Positions 26,827 through 36,099 are shown, numbered from the stretch's first letter. The stretch: DNA of 64,000 nucleotides from Streptomyces nymphaeiformis (GCF_014203895.1 NZ_JACHJY010000003.1:434001-498000), one strand, 5' to 3'. A program made the numbers and translations. Notes: generated by a model not told the origin, from the letters alone.

Positions 26827-28359
26827 TCAGATGATCCCCTCGGCGATCTCGGCCTCCTCGCGGGCGGTGCCGTACGCGGTCGGCGTGCCGTACGAGCGGC
26901 GGGCGACGTACCACCAGACGCTGGCCAGGATCAGGACGACGGCGAGCGCGATGACCGCGTAGTTCATGGTGTCGACGTTCACCGGGGACTTCTGCGGCAG
27001 GCAGAAGAGGACCGTCACGAACGCCACCCAGACGACGGCGATCCAGCCGATCGGCCTGCTCCAGCGGCCGAGGCTCCACGGGCCGGGGACGAAGCGCTTC
27101 CCGGCCCGCAGCCGCAGGTAGATCGGGATGGCGTACGCGGGGGTGATGCCGATGACGTTGATCGCGGTGACCGCGCCGTAGGCCGTGGCCGAGTACAGCG
27201 AGGGGACGGCGAGCAGGGCGGCCACGCCGACCGCGAGCCAGACCGCGGGGACGGGGGTCTGGGTGCTGCCGCTGACCTTGCGCCAGAGCGCGGAGCCGGG
27301 AAGGGCGTTGTCACGGCTGAAGGCGAAGACCATGCGGCTCGCGGCGGCCACCTCGGCGTTGCCGCAGAAGAGCTGGGCGACGATCACGACGAGCAGCAGG
27401 GCGGCGGCGCCGCCGGAGCCGAGCGCGTCCAGGAAGATCTGGGCGGGCGGGACGCCGGTGGCGCTGTTCTGCGTGCCCGCGTAGTCCTGGATCGCGAAGG
27501 TGAGCCCGGCGAGGAGCGCGAAGCCGGCGAGCCAGGAGACCCAGATGGACCGGACGATGCCCTTGGCGGCGGTGACGGAGGCGTTGGACGTCTCCTCGGA
27601 CAGGTGCGCCGAGGCGTCGTAGCCGGAGAAGGTGTACTGGGCGAGGAGCAGGCCGATCGCGGCGACGTAGAACGGGTTGGCCCAGCCGGTGTCGTTGACG
27701 AAGGTGGTGAAGACGAAGTCGACGGACTGGTGCCGGTCGGGGACGAACGCGAGCGCGCCGACGATGACCGCGACGCCGATCAGGTGCCACCAGACGCTGA
27801 CCGAGTTGAGGACGCTGACCAGACGGACGCCGAAGAGGTTGAGGCCGGCGTGGAGCAGCAGGATCGCGAGGAAGATCAGGAACGTGGAGCCCGAGGTCGG
27901 CACGAAGCCCCACTGGAGGTTGAGGAACGCTCCGGTGAAGAGGGCGGCGCCGTAGTCGATGCCGGCGATGGCGCCGAGCAGACCGAGCAGATTCAGCCAT
28001 CCGGTGTACCAGCCCCAGCGGCGCCCGCCGAGCCGGTCGGCCATGTAGTAGAGCGCGCCGGAGGTCGGATAGGCGCTGGTGACCTCGGCGAGCGCGAGGC
28101 CCACGCACAGGACGAAGAGTCCGACGCCGGCCCAGCCCCACAGCATGACGGAGGGGCCGCCGGTGCCGAGGCCGAAGCCGTAGAGGGTCATGCAGCCGGA
28201 GAGGACGGAGATGACCGAGAAGCTGATGGCGAAGTTGCCGAAGCCGTCCATGCGGCGGGCGAGGACGGGCTGGTAGCCGAGCTCTCTGAGTCTCGCCTCC
28301 TCGTCCTGGGACGGCGGTGGCTTGCGTATCGCGTCGAGGGGGGCGTCGGTGCGGGCCAT
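26827..28359 (-). CDS. APC superfamily amino-acid permease
   Basis: A 510-residue integral membrane protein with about 12 hydrophobic helices. The APC consensus is near the N-terminus: FGNFAISFSVISVLSG and TLYGFGLGTGGP, followed by LALAEVTSAYPTSGALYYM. The central FSGYDASAHLSEET motif is typical of the eukaryote-like BAT1/GABA permease branch, so the substrate is probably an amino acid or amine such as GABA. The cytoplasmic N-terminus contains LRELGYQPVLARRMDGF. It is co-oriented with the upstream hypothetical gene and ends at a strong terminator. Confidence 0.9.
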   Translation of the reverse strand: MARTDAPLDAIRKPPPSQDEEARLRELGYQPVLARRMDGFGNFAISFSVISVLSGCMTLYGFGLGTGGPSVMLWGWAGVGLFVLCVGLALAEVTSAYPTSGALYYMADRLGGRRWGWYTGWLNLLGLLGAIAGIDYGAALFTGAFLNLQWGFVPTSGSTFLIFLAILLLHAGLNLFGVRLVSVLNSVSVWWHLIGVAVIVGALAFVPDRHQSVDFVFTTFVNDTGWANPFYVAAIGLLLAQYTFSGYDASAHLSEETSNASVTAAKGIVRSIWVSWLAGFALLAGLTFAIQDYAGTQNSATGVPPAQIFLDALGSGGAAALLLVVIVAQLFCGNAEVAAASRMVFAFSRDNALPGSALWRKVSGSTQTPVPAVWLAVGVAALLAVPSLYSATAYGAVTAINVIGITPAYAIPIYLRLRAGKRFVPGPWSLGRWSRPIGWIAVVWVAFVTVLFCLPQKSPVNVDTMNYAVIALAVVLILASVWWYVARRSYGTPTAYGTAREEAEIAEGII

Positions 28360-28431
28360 GGGGGACCTCCGGGGGACGGGGGGAGCGGGGGTGGGGGGTG
28401 GAAGCGAGGGGGCGCCGGGGGCGCGGGCGCG

Positions 28432-29406
28432 TCAGCCGCTGAGGCTGCGGGCGCGGGCGCGCAGGAAGACCTCCTCGGCGAGGGCGCGGTCGTCCGGGCG
28501 ATCGGTGCGGTAGGCCCACGGGAGGGTCGTGTAGTACGGGCCGAGGGCCTCGAAGACGCGGGCCGCGTCGGCGAAGCGGAGGGCTCCGAAGAGGGCGTGC
28601 GCCAGGTGGTTGAGGTCGAGCAGCGAGGCCTCGTCGGTGGCGCAGAAGAGGAACCAGGTGTCCAGGGCGCGCTGGGCGTCCCGTACGGCGTCCTCGGCGA
28701 CCCAGTGGAGGTCGAGGGCGCGCTCGTGGCCGCGCTCGCGCCGGTAGCGCTCGACGCGGACGTAGAGCGGGAGGGCGTGCAGGGCGGAGCCGACCGGCGC
28801 CGAACCAGCGGCCCAGTAGCAGTAGTTGACGGCCTCGGAGAGGGGTCCGGTCCGTCGGGCGTAGACGAACTGCAGCATGCGGTGGTGGGCCTCGCGGTTG
28901 TGCGGGTCGCGCTTCTCCACCTCGGCGAGCAGGCCCCAGGGGCCGGGCGGCAGCATGGGCGCCGGCGGGGTGAGCCGGTGCTCGGCCATGCGCCGGCCGC
29001 CGTCGAGCGCTGCGAGGGCGATGAGGCCGATCCAGGGCACGGGGTCGGCGGGCGACCGCTCGGAGGCCTCGCGACAGGCGGCCCAGGCCTCCTGCCAGAG
29101 CTCCCGGGTCCGGGCGTGGCCCGCGCGGTGGGCGCGGACGGCGCGCTCGACGGCGACCCGGCTGTGCATCACGGCGGCGGCGAGGCTCTCGGGCTGCTCG
29201 GCCCGCCAGATGGGGACGACGTCACTGCCCGCGGCGACGGCGGCGAGGACCTGGGTGCGCCGGGTCCAGGCGTCCCAGTCGGAGGTCTCGTCGAGCAGCC
29301 GCGCCATGGACACCCATCGGCCGGTGCGTAAGTCCTGGACGGCGTTGCGCAGGGCGTGGTCATGGCCGGCGGGGTGGTAGACGGGCCGGAATCCGTGTCC
29401 GGCCAT
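28432..29406 (-). CDS. Conserved hypothetical helical protein
   Basis: A 324-residue protein, predicted entirely alpha-helical, soluble and Arg/Ala-rich. Its regular helical pairs (ELWQEAWAACREASER, AHHRMLQFVYARR, DLNHLAHALFGALRFADAARVFEAL) resemble TPR-like repeats. No catalytic motif is seen. Similar proteins occur in Streptomyces, but I cannot name a family. It is upstream of the permease on the same strand, with a 72-bp gap, so the two may be co-transcribed. The start ATG has only a weak ribosome site. Confidence 0.75.
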   Translation of the reverse strand: MAGHGFRPVYHPAGHDHALRNAVQDLRTGRWVSMARLLDETSDWDAWTRRTQVLAAVAAGSDVVPIWRAEQPESLAAAVMHSRVAVERAVRAHRAGHARTRELWQEAWAACREASERSPADPVPWIGLIALAALDGGRRMAEHRLTPPAPMLPPGPWGLLAEVEKRDPHNREAHHRMLQFVYARRTGPLSEAVNYCYWAAGSAPVGSALHALPLYVRVERYRRERGHERALDLHWVAEDAVRDAQRALDTWFLFCATDEASLLDLNHLAHALFGALRFADAARVFEALGPYYTTLPWAYRTDRPDDRALAEEVFLRARARSLSG

Positions 29407-29542
29407 CAGGGGGTGGGGCGTGGTGTGGGTGACATGGGTCCTCGGTGGATGGAGGGGGTGGTCAGTCCCCCGGCGGGCGTCCCGGCCGTTGATCGGCGAT
29501 CACTATAGAGGGCTCTGGACGTGACCGGTCCACTTTCTTTTG

Positions 29543-29586
29543 TGACAGTAACTATTAAGCCAACGACTGAATTTGACTTACTGTCA
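29543..29586 (+). promoter_or_regulatory. Spaced inverted repeat in the glycerol operon promoter
   Basis: TGACAGTAA (29543-29551) and TTACTGTCA (29578-29586) are perfect 9-bp arms 26 bp apart. They lie in an unusually AT-rich stretch 123-166 bp before the glycerol kinase start. The arms read as two oppositely oriented operator half-sites, or as one binding unit forming a loop. The 302-bp region 29407-29708 holds nothing else I can support. Confidence 0.6.
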
Positions 29587-29708
29587 GGTATGCGTGGCGA
29601 CCTGACGTGCTCGCCCCCCGGGGCTTGACGAAGGCCTCCGGCGGCGGCACCCTGACCCTTTTCGGTGATCGGATGATCACGGAGCGGTCGAGCGACGGGA
29701 GCAGCGGG

Positions 29709-31172
29709 ATGTCGGGCGGAGCGGTACTCGCCGTCGACCAGGGCACGTCGGGCACGAAGGCCCTCGTCCTCTGCCCCGAGCGCGGAGTCGTCGGCACCGG
29801 CACGGCACCCGTCCGGCCCCGCTACCTCCCCGGCGGCCTGGTCGAGGTCGACCCGCGTGAGCTGTACGACTCGGTGGTCGCCGCCGGGCGCGCGGCGCTC
29901 GCCGGGGCGGACGTGCCCGTCGTCGCCGTGGGCCTCGCCAACCAGGGCGAGACCGTGCTCGCCTGGGACCCGGCCACGGGGGAACCCCTCACCGACGCCC
30001 TCGTCTGGCAGGACCGCAGGGCGGCAGGAGTCTGCGCCGGTCTCGACGCCCACGCCGAGGAGCTGCGCCGTCTCACCGGCCTTCCGGTCGACCCCTACTT
30101 CGCCGCACCCAAGATGGCCTGGATCCGCCGCCACGCCACCGGCGCCGGCGTCGTGACCACCAGCGACGCCTGGCTCGTCCACCGGCTCACGGGCGCGTTC
30201 GTCACGGACGCGGCGACCGCGGGACGCACCGGTCTCCTCGACCTCGACACGGTCGCCTGGTCGGAGACCGCCCTCGACCTGTACGGACTCGGCGGCGAGG
30301 CGCTCCCCCGGGTCGTCGACTGCGACACCCCGGTCGGCACCACCACCGCGTTCGGCCCCGCCCTGCCGCTCACCGGGCTGCTCGTGGACCAGCAGGCGGC
30401 GCTGCTCACGCAGAGCGCCGACGACCCCGCCGCCGCCAAGTGCACCTACGGCACCGGCGCCTTCCTCCTCGCGCAGACCGGCCCCGAGCCCCGCCGCGCC
30501 GCCTCGGGACTGGTGAGCTGCGTCGCCTGGCGGCTCGGCGGGCGCGTCACCCACTGCCTCGACGGCCAGGTGTACACCGTCGCCTCGGCCGTGCGCTGGC
30601 TCACCGACCTGGGCGTGATCGGCGGGGCCGGGGAGCTCGACGCGGTCGGCGGCAGTGTGCCGGACACCGGCGGCGTCACCTTCGTCCCCGCGTTCGCGGG
30701 CCTCGCCGCGCCCTGGTGGCGGGGTGACGTGCGCGGCTCGCTCACCGGCCTCGGTCTGGACACCGGACCCGGCCATCTGGTGCGCGCGCTGTGCGAGGGC
30801 ATCGCCGCCCAGGTGGTGGAGCTCGCCGCGGCCGCCGCCTCCGACCGGGGCGCGCCGCTGACCTCGCTGCGCGCCGACGGCGGCCTGACCCGGTCGGCCC
30901 TGCTCATGCAGACCCAGGCCGATCTGCTGCAACTCCCCGTCGAGGTCTCGTCCTTGCCCGACGCCACGGCGCTCGGAGTGGGCGCCGTCGCCCGGCTCGG
31001 ACACCGGCCGGGACTCACGCTCCGCGAGGCCGTGCCGGAGTGGAAGCCCTCGGCCGTGTACGAGCCCCGGATCTCGGCCGACGAGGCGGCGACGCGCCTC
31101 GGGCGCTTCCGCGCGGAGGTGTCGGCACTGGTGGAGCGGTCGGACGGCGCGATCGGCAGCGGGTCCCTGTGA
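29709..31172 (+). CDS. FGGY-family kinase, glycerol kinase-like
   Basis: A 487-residue sugar/glycerol kinase. The first FGGY domain contains the phosphate-1 loop VDQGTSGTKAL (~8-18), ANQGETVLAWD and ALVWQDRR. The second has CTYGTGAFLL, FVPAFAGLAAPWW and the adenosine-binding LRADGGLTRSALLMQ. The NQGET and VWQDRR segments fit glycerol kinase best. It would make glycerol-3-phosphate, which the next two genes can oxidise. ATG 29709 is chosen because it follows GGGAG and removes a non-conserved extension. It overlaps the next gene by GTGA. Confidence 0.87.
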   Translation: MSGGAVLAVDQGTSGTKALVLCPERGVVGTGTAPVRPRYLPGGLVEVDPRELYDSVVAAGRAALAGADVPVVAVGLANQGETVLAWDPATGEPLTDALVWQDRRAAGVCAGLDAHAEELRRLTGLPVDPYFAAPKMAWIRRHATGAGVVTTSDAWLVHRLTGAFVTDAATAGRTGLLDLDTVAWSETALDLYGLGGEALPRVVDCDTPVGTTTAFGPALPLTGLLVDQQAALLTQSADDPAAAKCTYGTGAFLLAQTGPEPRRAASGLVSCVAWRLGGRVTHCLDGQVYTVASAVRWLTDLGVIGGAGELDAVGGSVPDTGGVTFVPAFAGLAAPWWRGDVRGSLTGLGLDTGPGHLVRALCEGIAAQVVELAAAAASDRGAPLTSLRADGGLTRSALLMQTQADLLQLPVEVSSLPDATALGVGAVARLGHRPGLTLREAVPEWKPSAVYEPRISADEAATRLGRFRAEVSALVERSDGAIGSGSL

Positions 31173-32617
31173 GCGTCACGCGGACCGGGCCGCTTCCCAC
31201 CGGTGAGGCCTCGGAGTACGACGTCGTGGTCGTCGGCGCCGGGGTCGTCGGTTCCGCGATCGCCCGCGCCCTGGCCCGGTACCCGCTGCGGATCGCGCTC
31301 ATGGAGGCCGCGAACGACGTCGGCGACGGCACCTCGAAGGCCAACACCGCCATCCTCCACACCGGTTTCGACGCCGCGCCGGGCACCCTGGAGGCCCGGC
31401 TGGTACGCGAGGGACACCGGCTCCTCGGCGCGTACGCCCGGGAGGCCGGCATCCCCGTGGAGCCGCTGGGGGCGCTGCTCGTCGCCTGGGACGAGGAGCA
31501 GCGGGCGACGCTCCCCCGTCTCGCGGAGAAGGCGGAACGCAACGGCCACCGCACCACCCGCCTCCTCGGTGCCACCGAACTCGCCGCGCGGGAGCCGCAC
31601 TTGGGTCCCGGCGCGCTGGGCGCCCTGGAGGTGCCGGGCGAGTCGGTGATCTGCCCGTGGACGACGACCCTCGCGTACGCCACGCAGGCCGTCCGCTCCG
31701 GGGTCGACCTGCATCTGAACTGCCGGGTGGAGAAGGTGCGTCCGGGTGACCCGTACCACCGCCTCGTGACCCGCCGCGGAGTGCTGCGGACGCGCCTGCT
31801 CGTCAACGCCTGCGGCCTCCACGCCGACGCGTTCGACGCGCTCGTCGGCCGGGAGGACTTCACCGTCACCCCGCGCCGCGGCCAGCTGCTCGTCTTCGAC
31901 AAGTTCGCCCGCGACCTGGTCCGGCACATCCTGCTGCCCGTACCCGGGGCGCTCGGCAAGGGCGTGCTGATCTCGCCGACGGTGTACGGGAACGTCATGC
32001 TCGGGCCCACCGCCGAGGACCTCGACGACAAGACCGCCACGGGCACGACGGCCGAGGGCCTCGCCGGGCTGCGCGAGCAGGGCGGCCGGATCCTCCCCGC
32101 GCTCCTCGACGAGGAGGTCACCGCCGTGTACGCGGGGCTGCGGGCCGCGACCGGGCAGGAGGACTACCGGATCGCCGCGCACCCCGCACTGCGGTACGTG
32201 ACGGTGGGCGGGATCCGCTCCACCGGGCTCACCGCCTCCCTCGCCATCGCCGAGCACGTGCTCGGCCTCCTCGCTGACTGCGGCCTCGACCCGGGGCCGG
32301 CCCGCCCGCTCGCCCCGGTCCGCATGCCGAACCTCGGCGAGGCCTTCCCCCGCCCGTACCGCGACGCCGAACTCATCGCCCGCGACCCGGAGTTCGGCAC
32401 GATCGTCTGCCACTGCGAGCGGGTGACCCGGGGCGAGATCCGGGCCGCGCTCGTGTCCACGATCCCGCCAGGCGGCCTGGACGGTCTGCGGCGCAGGACA
32501 CGCGCCCGAGGCGGCCGCTGCCAGGGCCACCACTGCGGCGCCGAGGTACGGGCGCTGTTCGAGGAGGGGCCGAGGGAAGGGCGGAGCGCGGGACGGTACG
32601 GGAAGGGAGCGCCGTGA
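31169..32617 (+). CDS. GlpA-like FAD glycerol-3-phosphate dehydrogenase with BFD-type [2Fe-2S] domain
   Basis: A 482-residue protein. The N-terminal FAD site YDVVVVGAGVVGSAIARAL is followed by the DAO/GlpA-type motif DGTSKANTAILHTGFDA. The C-terminal ~85 residues form a bacterioferritin-associated-ferredoxin-like [2Fe-2S] domain with ligands in CHC (IVCHCERVTRGEI) and CQGHHC. This is the layout of GlpA of anaerobic glycerol-3-phosphate dehydrogenase. Encoded between a glycerol kinase-like and a GlpB-like gene, it probably passes electrons to the quinone pool. GTG 31169 overlaps the kinase stop as GTGA. It is related to L-2-hydroxyglutarate oxidases, so the substrate is inferred. Confidence 0.87.
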   Translation: MSVTRTGPLPTGEASEYDVVVVGAGVVGSAIARALARYPLRIALMEAANDVGDGTSKANTAILHTGFDAAPGTLEARLVREGHRLLGAYAREAGIPVEPLGALLVAWDEEQRATLPRLAEKAERNGHRTTRLLGATELAAREPHLGPGALGALEVPGESVICPWTTTLAYATQAVRSGVDLHLNCRVEKVRPGDPYHRLVTRRGVLRTRLLVNACGLHADAFDALVGREDFTVTPRRGQLLVFDKFARDLVRHILLPVPGALGKGVLISPTVYGNVMLGPTAEDLDDKTATGTTAEGLAGLREQGGRILPALLDEEVTAVYAGLRAATGQEDYRIAAHPALRYVTVGGIRSTGLTASLAIAEHVLGLLADCGLDPGPARPLAPVRMPNLGEAFPRPYRDAELIARDPEFGTIVCHCERVTRGEIRAALVSTIPPGGLDGLRRRTRARGGRCQGHHCGAEVRALFEEGPREGRSAGRYGKGAP

Positions 32618-32720
32618 GACGTGCGGTGCGGGGCGGCGCGGTGAGCCGTGCGGTACGGGGAGGCCTTCGGTGACGCGTGCCGTACGGGGTGGGGGCGCGG
32701 TGACGCGTGCCGTCGACGTG
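32614..32720 (+). repeat. Fourfold repeat of a gene-start region with a bridging mini-ORF
   Basis: Units starting at 32614, 32641, 32670 and 32700 each begin GTGA and most read GTGACGCGTGCCGTACGGGG or close to it. Reading from 32614, which overlaps the upstream stop as GTGA, gives a 19-codon peptide (MRRAVRGGAVSRAVRGGLR). Its stop at 32671-32673 overlaps the GTG at 32670 of the next gene. Confidence 0.8.
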
Positions 32721-33908
32721 CTCGTCGTGGGTGCGGGGCCCGCCGGACTCTCCGCTGCCGCTCGGCTCGCGGCGGCGGGCGCGGGTCGCGTCGAGGTCCT
32801 GGAGCGGGAGGCGACCGCGGGCGGGGTGCCGCGCCACTGCGCCCGGCCGGGATTCGGTGCGGACGCCCTCGGGCGTGCCCTGACCGGCCCGGCGTACGCG
32901 CGACGCGCGGTACGGGAGGCGCTGCGGGCGGGGGCGGCCGTCCGTACCGGCGTCTCGGCCACCGGCTGGGCCGGGCCCCTCACCCTGGAGGTCACCGCCC
33001 CGACCGGACTCGAACGCATCCGGGCGGGCGCGGTCGTCCTCGCCACCGGCGCCCGCGAACGGCCCCGCAGCGCCCGGCTCGTCCCCGGTACGCGCCCCGC
33101 CGGGGTGCTGACCACGGGCGAACTCCAGCGCACGGTCGCACGGTTCGGGCCGCGAACGGAGCACATCGGACGCCGGGCGGTGGTCGTCGGCGGCGACCCG
33201 GTGGCCCGGGGCGCGGTGCGCACGCTGCGCGCGGCCGGGGTGGACGTGGCGGCCGTCGTCACCGGACTCCCCTCCCCCGCCGTCGCGTTCGCAGGCGTCC
33301 CTGTGCTCGTCGGCGCCGTCGTGACGGAGCTGCTCGGGCGCGGCCGGCTGAGCGGGATCGCGGTGCGGGGCGGGGACGGGCGGACGTCCGTGCTGCGGTG
33401 CGACACGGTGGTCTTCACCGGCGACTGGATCCCGGACCACGAGCTCGTCCGCGCCCACGGCCTGCCCCTCCACCCCGGCACCCGGGGCCCGGTGACGGAC
33501 CAGGGCTTCCGTACCGCCGAGCCCGGGGTCTTCGCCGTCGGCAACCTCCTGCGCGGGGTGGAGCCGGCGCTCGTGGCCGCCGCCGAGGGGCGGGCTGTGG
33601 CCCGGGCGGTGCTCGAACGGCTCGCCGGCGGCCCCTGGCCTGCCTCCGGGGTCCCGGTGGCCGCGACGGCCCCGCTGAGGTGGGTGACGCCCGGTCTCCT
33701 GGGACCGGAAGCCGCCACGTCGCTGCTCGTCCGGCCGGAGCGGCGGCTCGTGCGACCGGTCCTGACCGTCACCCAGGACGGCGCCCCGCTGCGGCGGGAA
33801 CGGCTGGGCGGGACGCTCGTCCCCTGGCGTTCGGTTCGGCTCGGGGCGCGGTGGACGAGCGGCGTGGACCTCGCGGGCGGGCCTGTGACGGTCTCCGCCG
33901 AGGAGTAG
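32670..33908 (+). CDS. GlpB/HcnB-like FAD/NAD-binding oxidoreductase
   Basis: A 412-residue pyridine-nucleotide-disulfide-type flavoprotein. The FAD site [20 protein letters not shown] begins about 15 residues in. It is followed by GGVPRHC (GxxRHC as in HcnB/GlpB-like proteins), GAVVLATGARERP, the second nucleotide site RAVVVGGDPVARG and the terminal GVFAVGNLLRGVEPA. It lacks an iron-sulfur domain. It is likely a partner of the GlpA-like protein. The GTG at 32700 gives a more family-like N-terminus than GTG 32670; the repeated start region makes the choice uncertain. Confidence 0.83.
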   Translation: MTRAVRGGGAVTRAVDVLVVGAGPAGLSAAARLAAAGAGRVEVLEREATAGGVPRHCARPGFGADALGRALTGPAYARRAVREALRAGAAVRTGVSATGWAGPLTLEVTAPTGLERIRAGAVVLATGARERPRSARLVPGTRPAGVLTTGELQRTVARFGPRTEHIGRRAVVVGGDPVARGAVRTLRAAGVDVAAVVTGLPSPAVAFAGVPVLVGAVVTELLGRGRLSGIAVRGGDGRTSVLRCDTVVFTGDWIPDHELVRAHGLPLHPGTRGPVTDQGFRTAEPGVFAVGNLLRGVEPALVAAAEGRAVARAVLERLAGGPWPASGVPVAATAPLRWVTPGLLGPEAATSLLVRPERRLVRPVLTVTQDGAPLRRERLGGTLVPWRSVRLGARWTSGVDLAGGPVTVSAEE

Positions 33909-34013
33909 GGGCGGGACCTTGCGCGCGGGGCCGCGGCGAGGTCTCCGCCGAGGGGGCGGCGGGCCGCGCACGCGGGGCTGCGGCGGCCGGGCCCTTCGGA
34001 CAGACTGGGGCGC

Positions 34014-34490
34014 ATGCCGGACAAGCGCAGTGCGGGTCTCCTGGTCTACCGCCGTACGGCGGGCGGAGGCGTCGAGGTCCTCATCGGTCACATGGGCGGG
34101 CCCTTCTGGGCGTCCCGCGAGGAGTCGTCCTGGTCGATCCCCAAGGGCGAGTACGAGCCCGACGAGGCCCCCGAGGCCGCGGCGCGCCGGGAGTTCCTGG
34201 AGGAGCTGGGGCTCCCGGCCCCGGACGGGGAGTGGGTCCACCTCGGCGAGGCCCGCCAGCGGAGCGGAAAGCTCGTCACCGCGTGGGCCGTCGAAGGCGA
34301 TCTCGACCCGGCCGGGGTGGTGCCGGGGACCTTCGTCATGGAGTGGCCGCCCCGGTCGGGCGTCCAGGAGGAGTTCCCGGAGATCGACCGGGTGGGCTGG
34401 TTCGCCCCGGAGGCCGCCGCTCCGCTGTTGGTCTCCGGGCAGCGGGTCTTCCTGGAACGGCTGTCGGCGCACCTCGGCGGGCGGGCCTGA
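34014..34490 (+). CDS. NUDIX hydrolase
   Basis: A 158-residue protein with a complete Nudix box, Gx5Ex7REUxEExGU, as GEYEPDEAPEAAARREFLEE plus LGL at about residues 44-66. The N-terminal SAGLLVYRR and GGPFWASREESSWSIPKG segments are typical of the group annotated as NTP pyrophosphohydrolases with diverse nucleotide-diphosphate substrates. It is soluble and needs a divalent metal. The ATG is 105 bp after the GlpB-like gene, so it probably has its own promoter. Confidence 0.92.
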   Translation: MPDKRSAGLLVYRRTAGGGVEVLIGHMGGPFWASREESSWSIPKGEYEPDEAPEAAARREFLEELGLPAPDGEWVHLGEARQRSGKLVTAWAVEGDLDPAGVVPGTFVMEWPPRSGVQEEFPEIDRVGWFAPEAAAPLLVSGQRVFLERLSAHLGGRA

Positions 34491-34552
34491 GCCCGATTGT
34501 CAGACCCGTACGAGAGGGTGGTGGGCGCCGAACCGTCGAGAGGGAGCCCGAC

Positions 34553-34798
34553 ATGACCACGATCACCGCCAGCGAGCGCGCGGCCGCCCAGGCGTACCTG
34601 CGGCTGCTCGAGTCCACCCAGGCCGTGCTGACCGACCCGCAGCTCGCCCCGTACGCGGGGGTGATGCTGACCCACCCGATGGCGGAGGCGGACGAGGCGC
34701 TGCGGGCGGCGGGCCTCGCCGGGAACGAGGACCGGCTGCTGCGCCTCGTCTCCGCCCTGCGGGCCTCCCCCGCGACGGCCAGGGGGCGGGCCGGTTGA
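34553..34798 (+). CDS. Small conserved hypothetical protein
   Basis: An 81-residue helical protein (TASERAAAQAYLRLLESTQAV split here, then MAEADEALRAAGL). The ATG at 34553 is supported by a very good AGGGAG seven bases upstream and by strong third-position G/C. No domain is recognised. It lies 62 bp after the NUDIX gene and ends before a perfect hairpin. Confidence 0.7.
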   Translation: MTTITASERAAAQAYLRLLESTQAVLTDPQLAPYAGVMLTHPMAEADEALRAAGLAGNEDRLLRLVSALRASPATARGRAG

Positions 34799-34822
34799 GG
34801 CGGCGGGCCGCCCGTCGCGGCC

Positions 34823-34856
34823 GGGGCGCGCCGGGGCCGTGAAGTCGGCGCGCCCC
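34823..34856. terminator. Bidirectional hairpin terminator
   Basis: GGGGCGCGCCG and its exact complement, an 11-bp stem with a 12-base loop, between the convergent small gene and the P450 gene. Confidence 0.7.
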
Positions 34857-34872
34857 ACCATGCGACGCGCTC

Positions 34873-36099
34873 TCAGACGCCCGGGCGGACGGGGAGGGCC
34901 CGGACGCTGTTGCCGACGAACCCGGAGTGGCGGGTCAGCCCGGTCTCCGGGACGGCCAGGTCCAGGTCGGGGAAGCGGGTGAAGAGCGCTTCCAGGGCGA
35001 TCGCGGCCTCCATGCGGGCGAGCGGGGCGCCCAGGCAGTAGTGGGGGCCGTGGCCGAGCGAGAGGTGCTTGACCGTCGTGGCGCGGGTGACGTCGAAGCG
35101 GTCGGCGTCCGGGCCGTGCGCCTTCGTGTCGCGGCCCGCCGCCGAGTACCCGGCGAGGACGGGGGTGCCACGGGGGATGAGGGTGCCGTCGACGGTGAGG
35201 TCACGGGTGGGGTAGCGGAACGGGAAGTAGCTGACGGGGCTGTCCCAGCGGAGGGTCTCCTCGACCACGTCGGTCCAGTCGGCGCGTCCCTCGACGACGA
35301 GGGCGAGCTGGTCGCGGTGGGCGCAGAGCGCGCGGACCGCGTTGGTGACGAGGTTCAGGGTGGTCTCGTGGCCCGCGACGATCATCAGGAGCAGGGTGCC
35401 GATGAGCTCGGGCTGGCTGAGCCGGTCGCCGCCCTCGTCGCGGGCGGCGATGAGGGCGCTGGTGAGGTCGTCGCCGGGCGCGGCGGCCTTGTCGGCGGCG
35501 ATGGAGCCCAGGAGCTCGACGAGTTCGCGGTTGGCGGCGACGGCCTGCGCGGGCTCGGTGTCGGTGGCGACGATCAGGCTGGAGAGGCGGTGCAGCCGGT
35601 CCTGGTGGGCCGGGTCGACGCCGAGGAGTTCGCAGATGACGCCGAGCGGGAGGGGCAGCGCGTAGTGGCGGCGCAGATCGGCGACGCCGTCGCCTTCGCG
35701 GGCGGCCTCCGCGAGTCCGTCGAGGAGGCCGGCGGTGACGGTCTCGACGCGCGGGCGGAGCTCCTCGACGCGGCGGGCGGTGAAGGCGCTGCTGACGAGG
35801 GTGCGCAGGCGGCGGTGGTCGGCGCCGTCGGCGGTCATCATGCCGGGGACGGTGGCGAAGGTCCGCAGCGGCCAGCCCTCGGGTATGCGGCCCTCGGCGA
35901 GGGCAGTGAAGTGCTGGGGGCCCTTCGCGACGTCGGGGTGGGTGAGGAAGTCGCGCAGCGCGTCGTGGCCGAGCACCACCATGCCCTCGATCTCGCCGGG
36001 CAGCACGACGGGGGCGACGGCGCCTTCGGCGAGCAGCCGGGCGTTCACGGCGTGCGGGCAGCCGCCGGTGGGGTCCATGCGGTGGGGCGAGGTGTTCAA
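34873..36099 (-). CDS. Cytochrome P450
   Basis: A 408-residue soluble bacterial P450. The I-helix oxygen-activation motif is IVAGHETT, the K-helix ExxR is EETLR, and the heme-binding loop LGHGPHYCLG contains the cysteine ligand. The length is normal for the class. The start is taken as TTG 36099 because AGGAG lies six bases before it, giving MNTSPHRMDPTGG; the ATG at 36078 has no ribosome site. No ferredoxin or ferredoxin reductase gene is adjacent, so electron donors are elsewhere, and no biosynthetic cluster surrounds it. Substrate is unknown. Confidence 0.93.
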   Translation of the reverse strand: MNTSPHRMDPTGGCPHAVNARLLAEGAVAPVVLPGEIEGMVVLGHDALRDFLTHPDVAKGPQHFTALAEGRIPEGWPLRTFATVPGMMTADGADHRRLRTLVSSAFTARRVEELRPRVETVTAGLLDGLAEAAREGDGVADLRRHYALPLPLGVICELLGVDPAHQDRLHRLSSLIVATDTEPAQAVAANRELVELLGSIAADKAAAPGDDLTSALIAARDEGGDRLSQPELIGTLLLMIVAGHETTLNLVTNAVRALCAHRDQLALVVEGRADWTDVVEETLRWDSPVSYFPFRYPTRDLTVDGTLIPRGTPVLAGYSAAGRDTKAHGPDADRFDVTRATTVKHLSLGHGPHYCLGAPLARMEAAIALEALFTRFPDLDLAVPETGLTRHSGFVGNSVRALPVRPGV

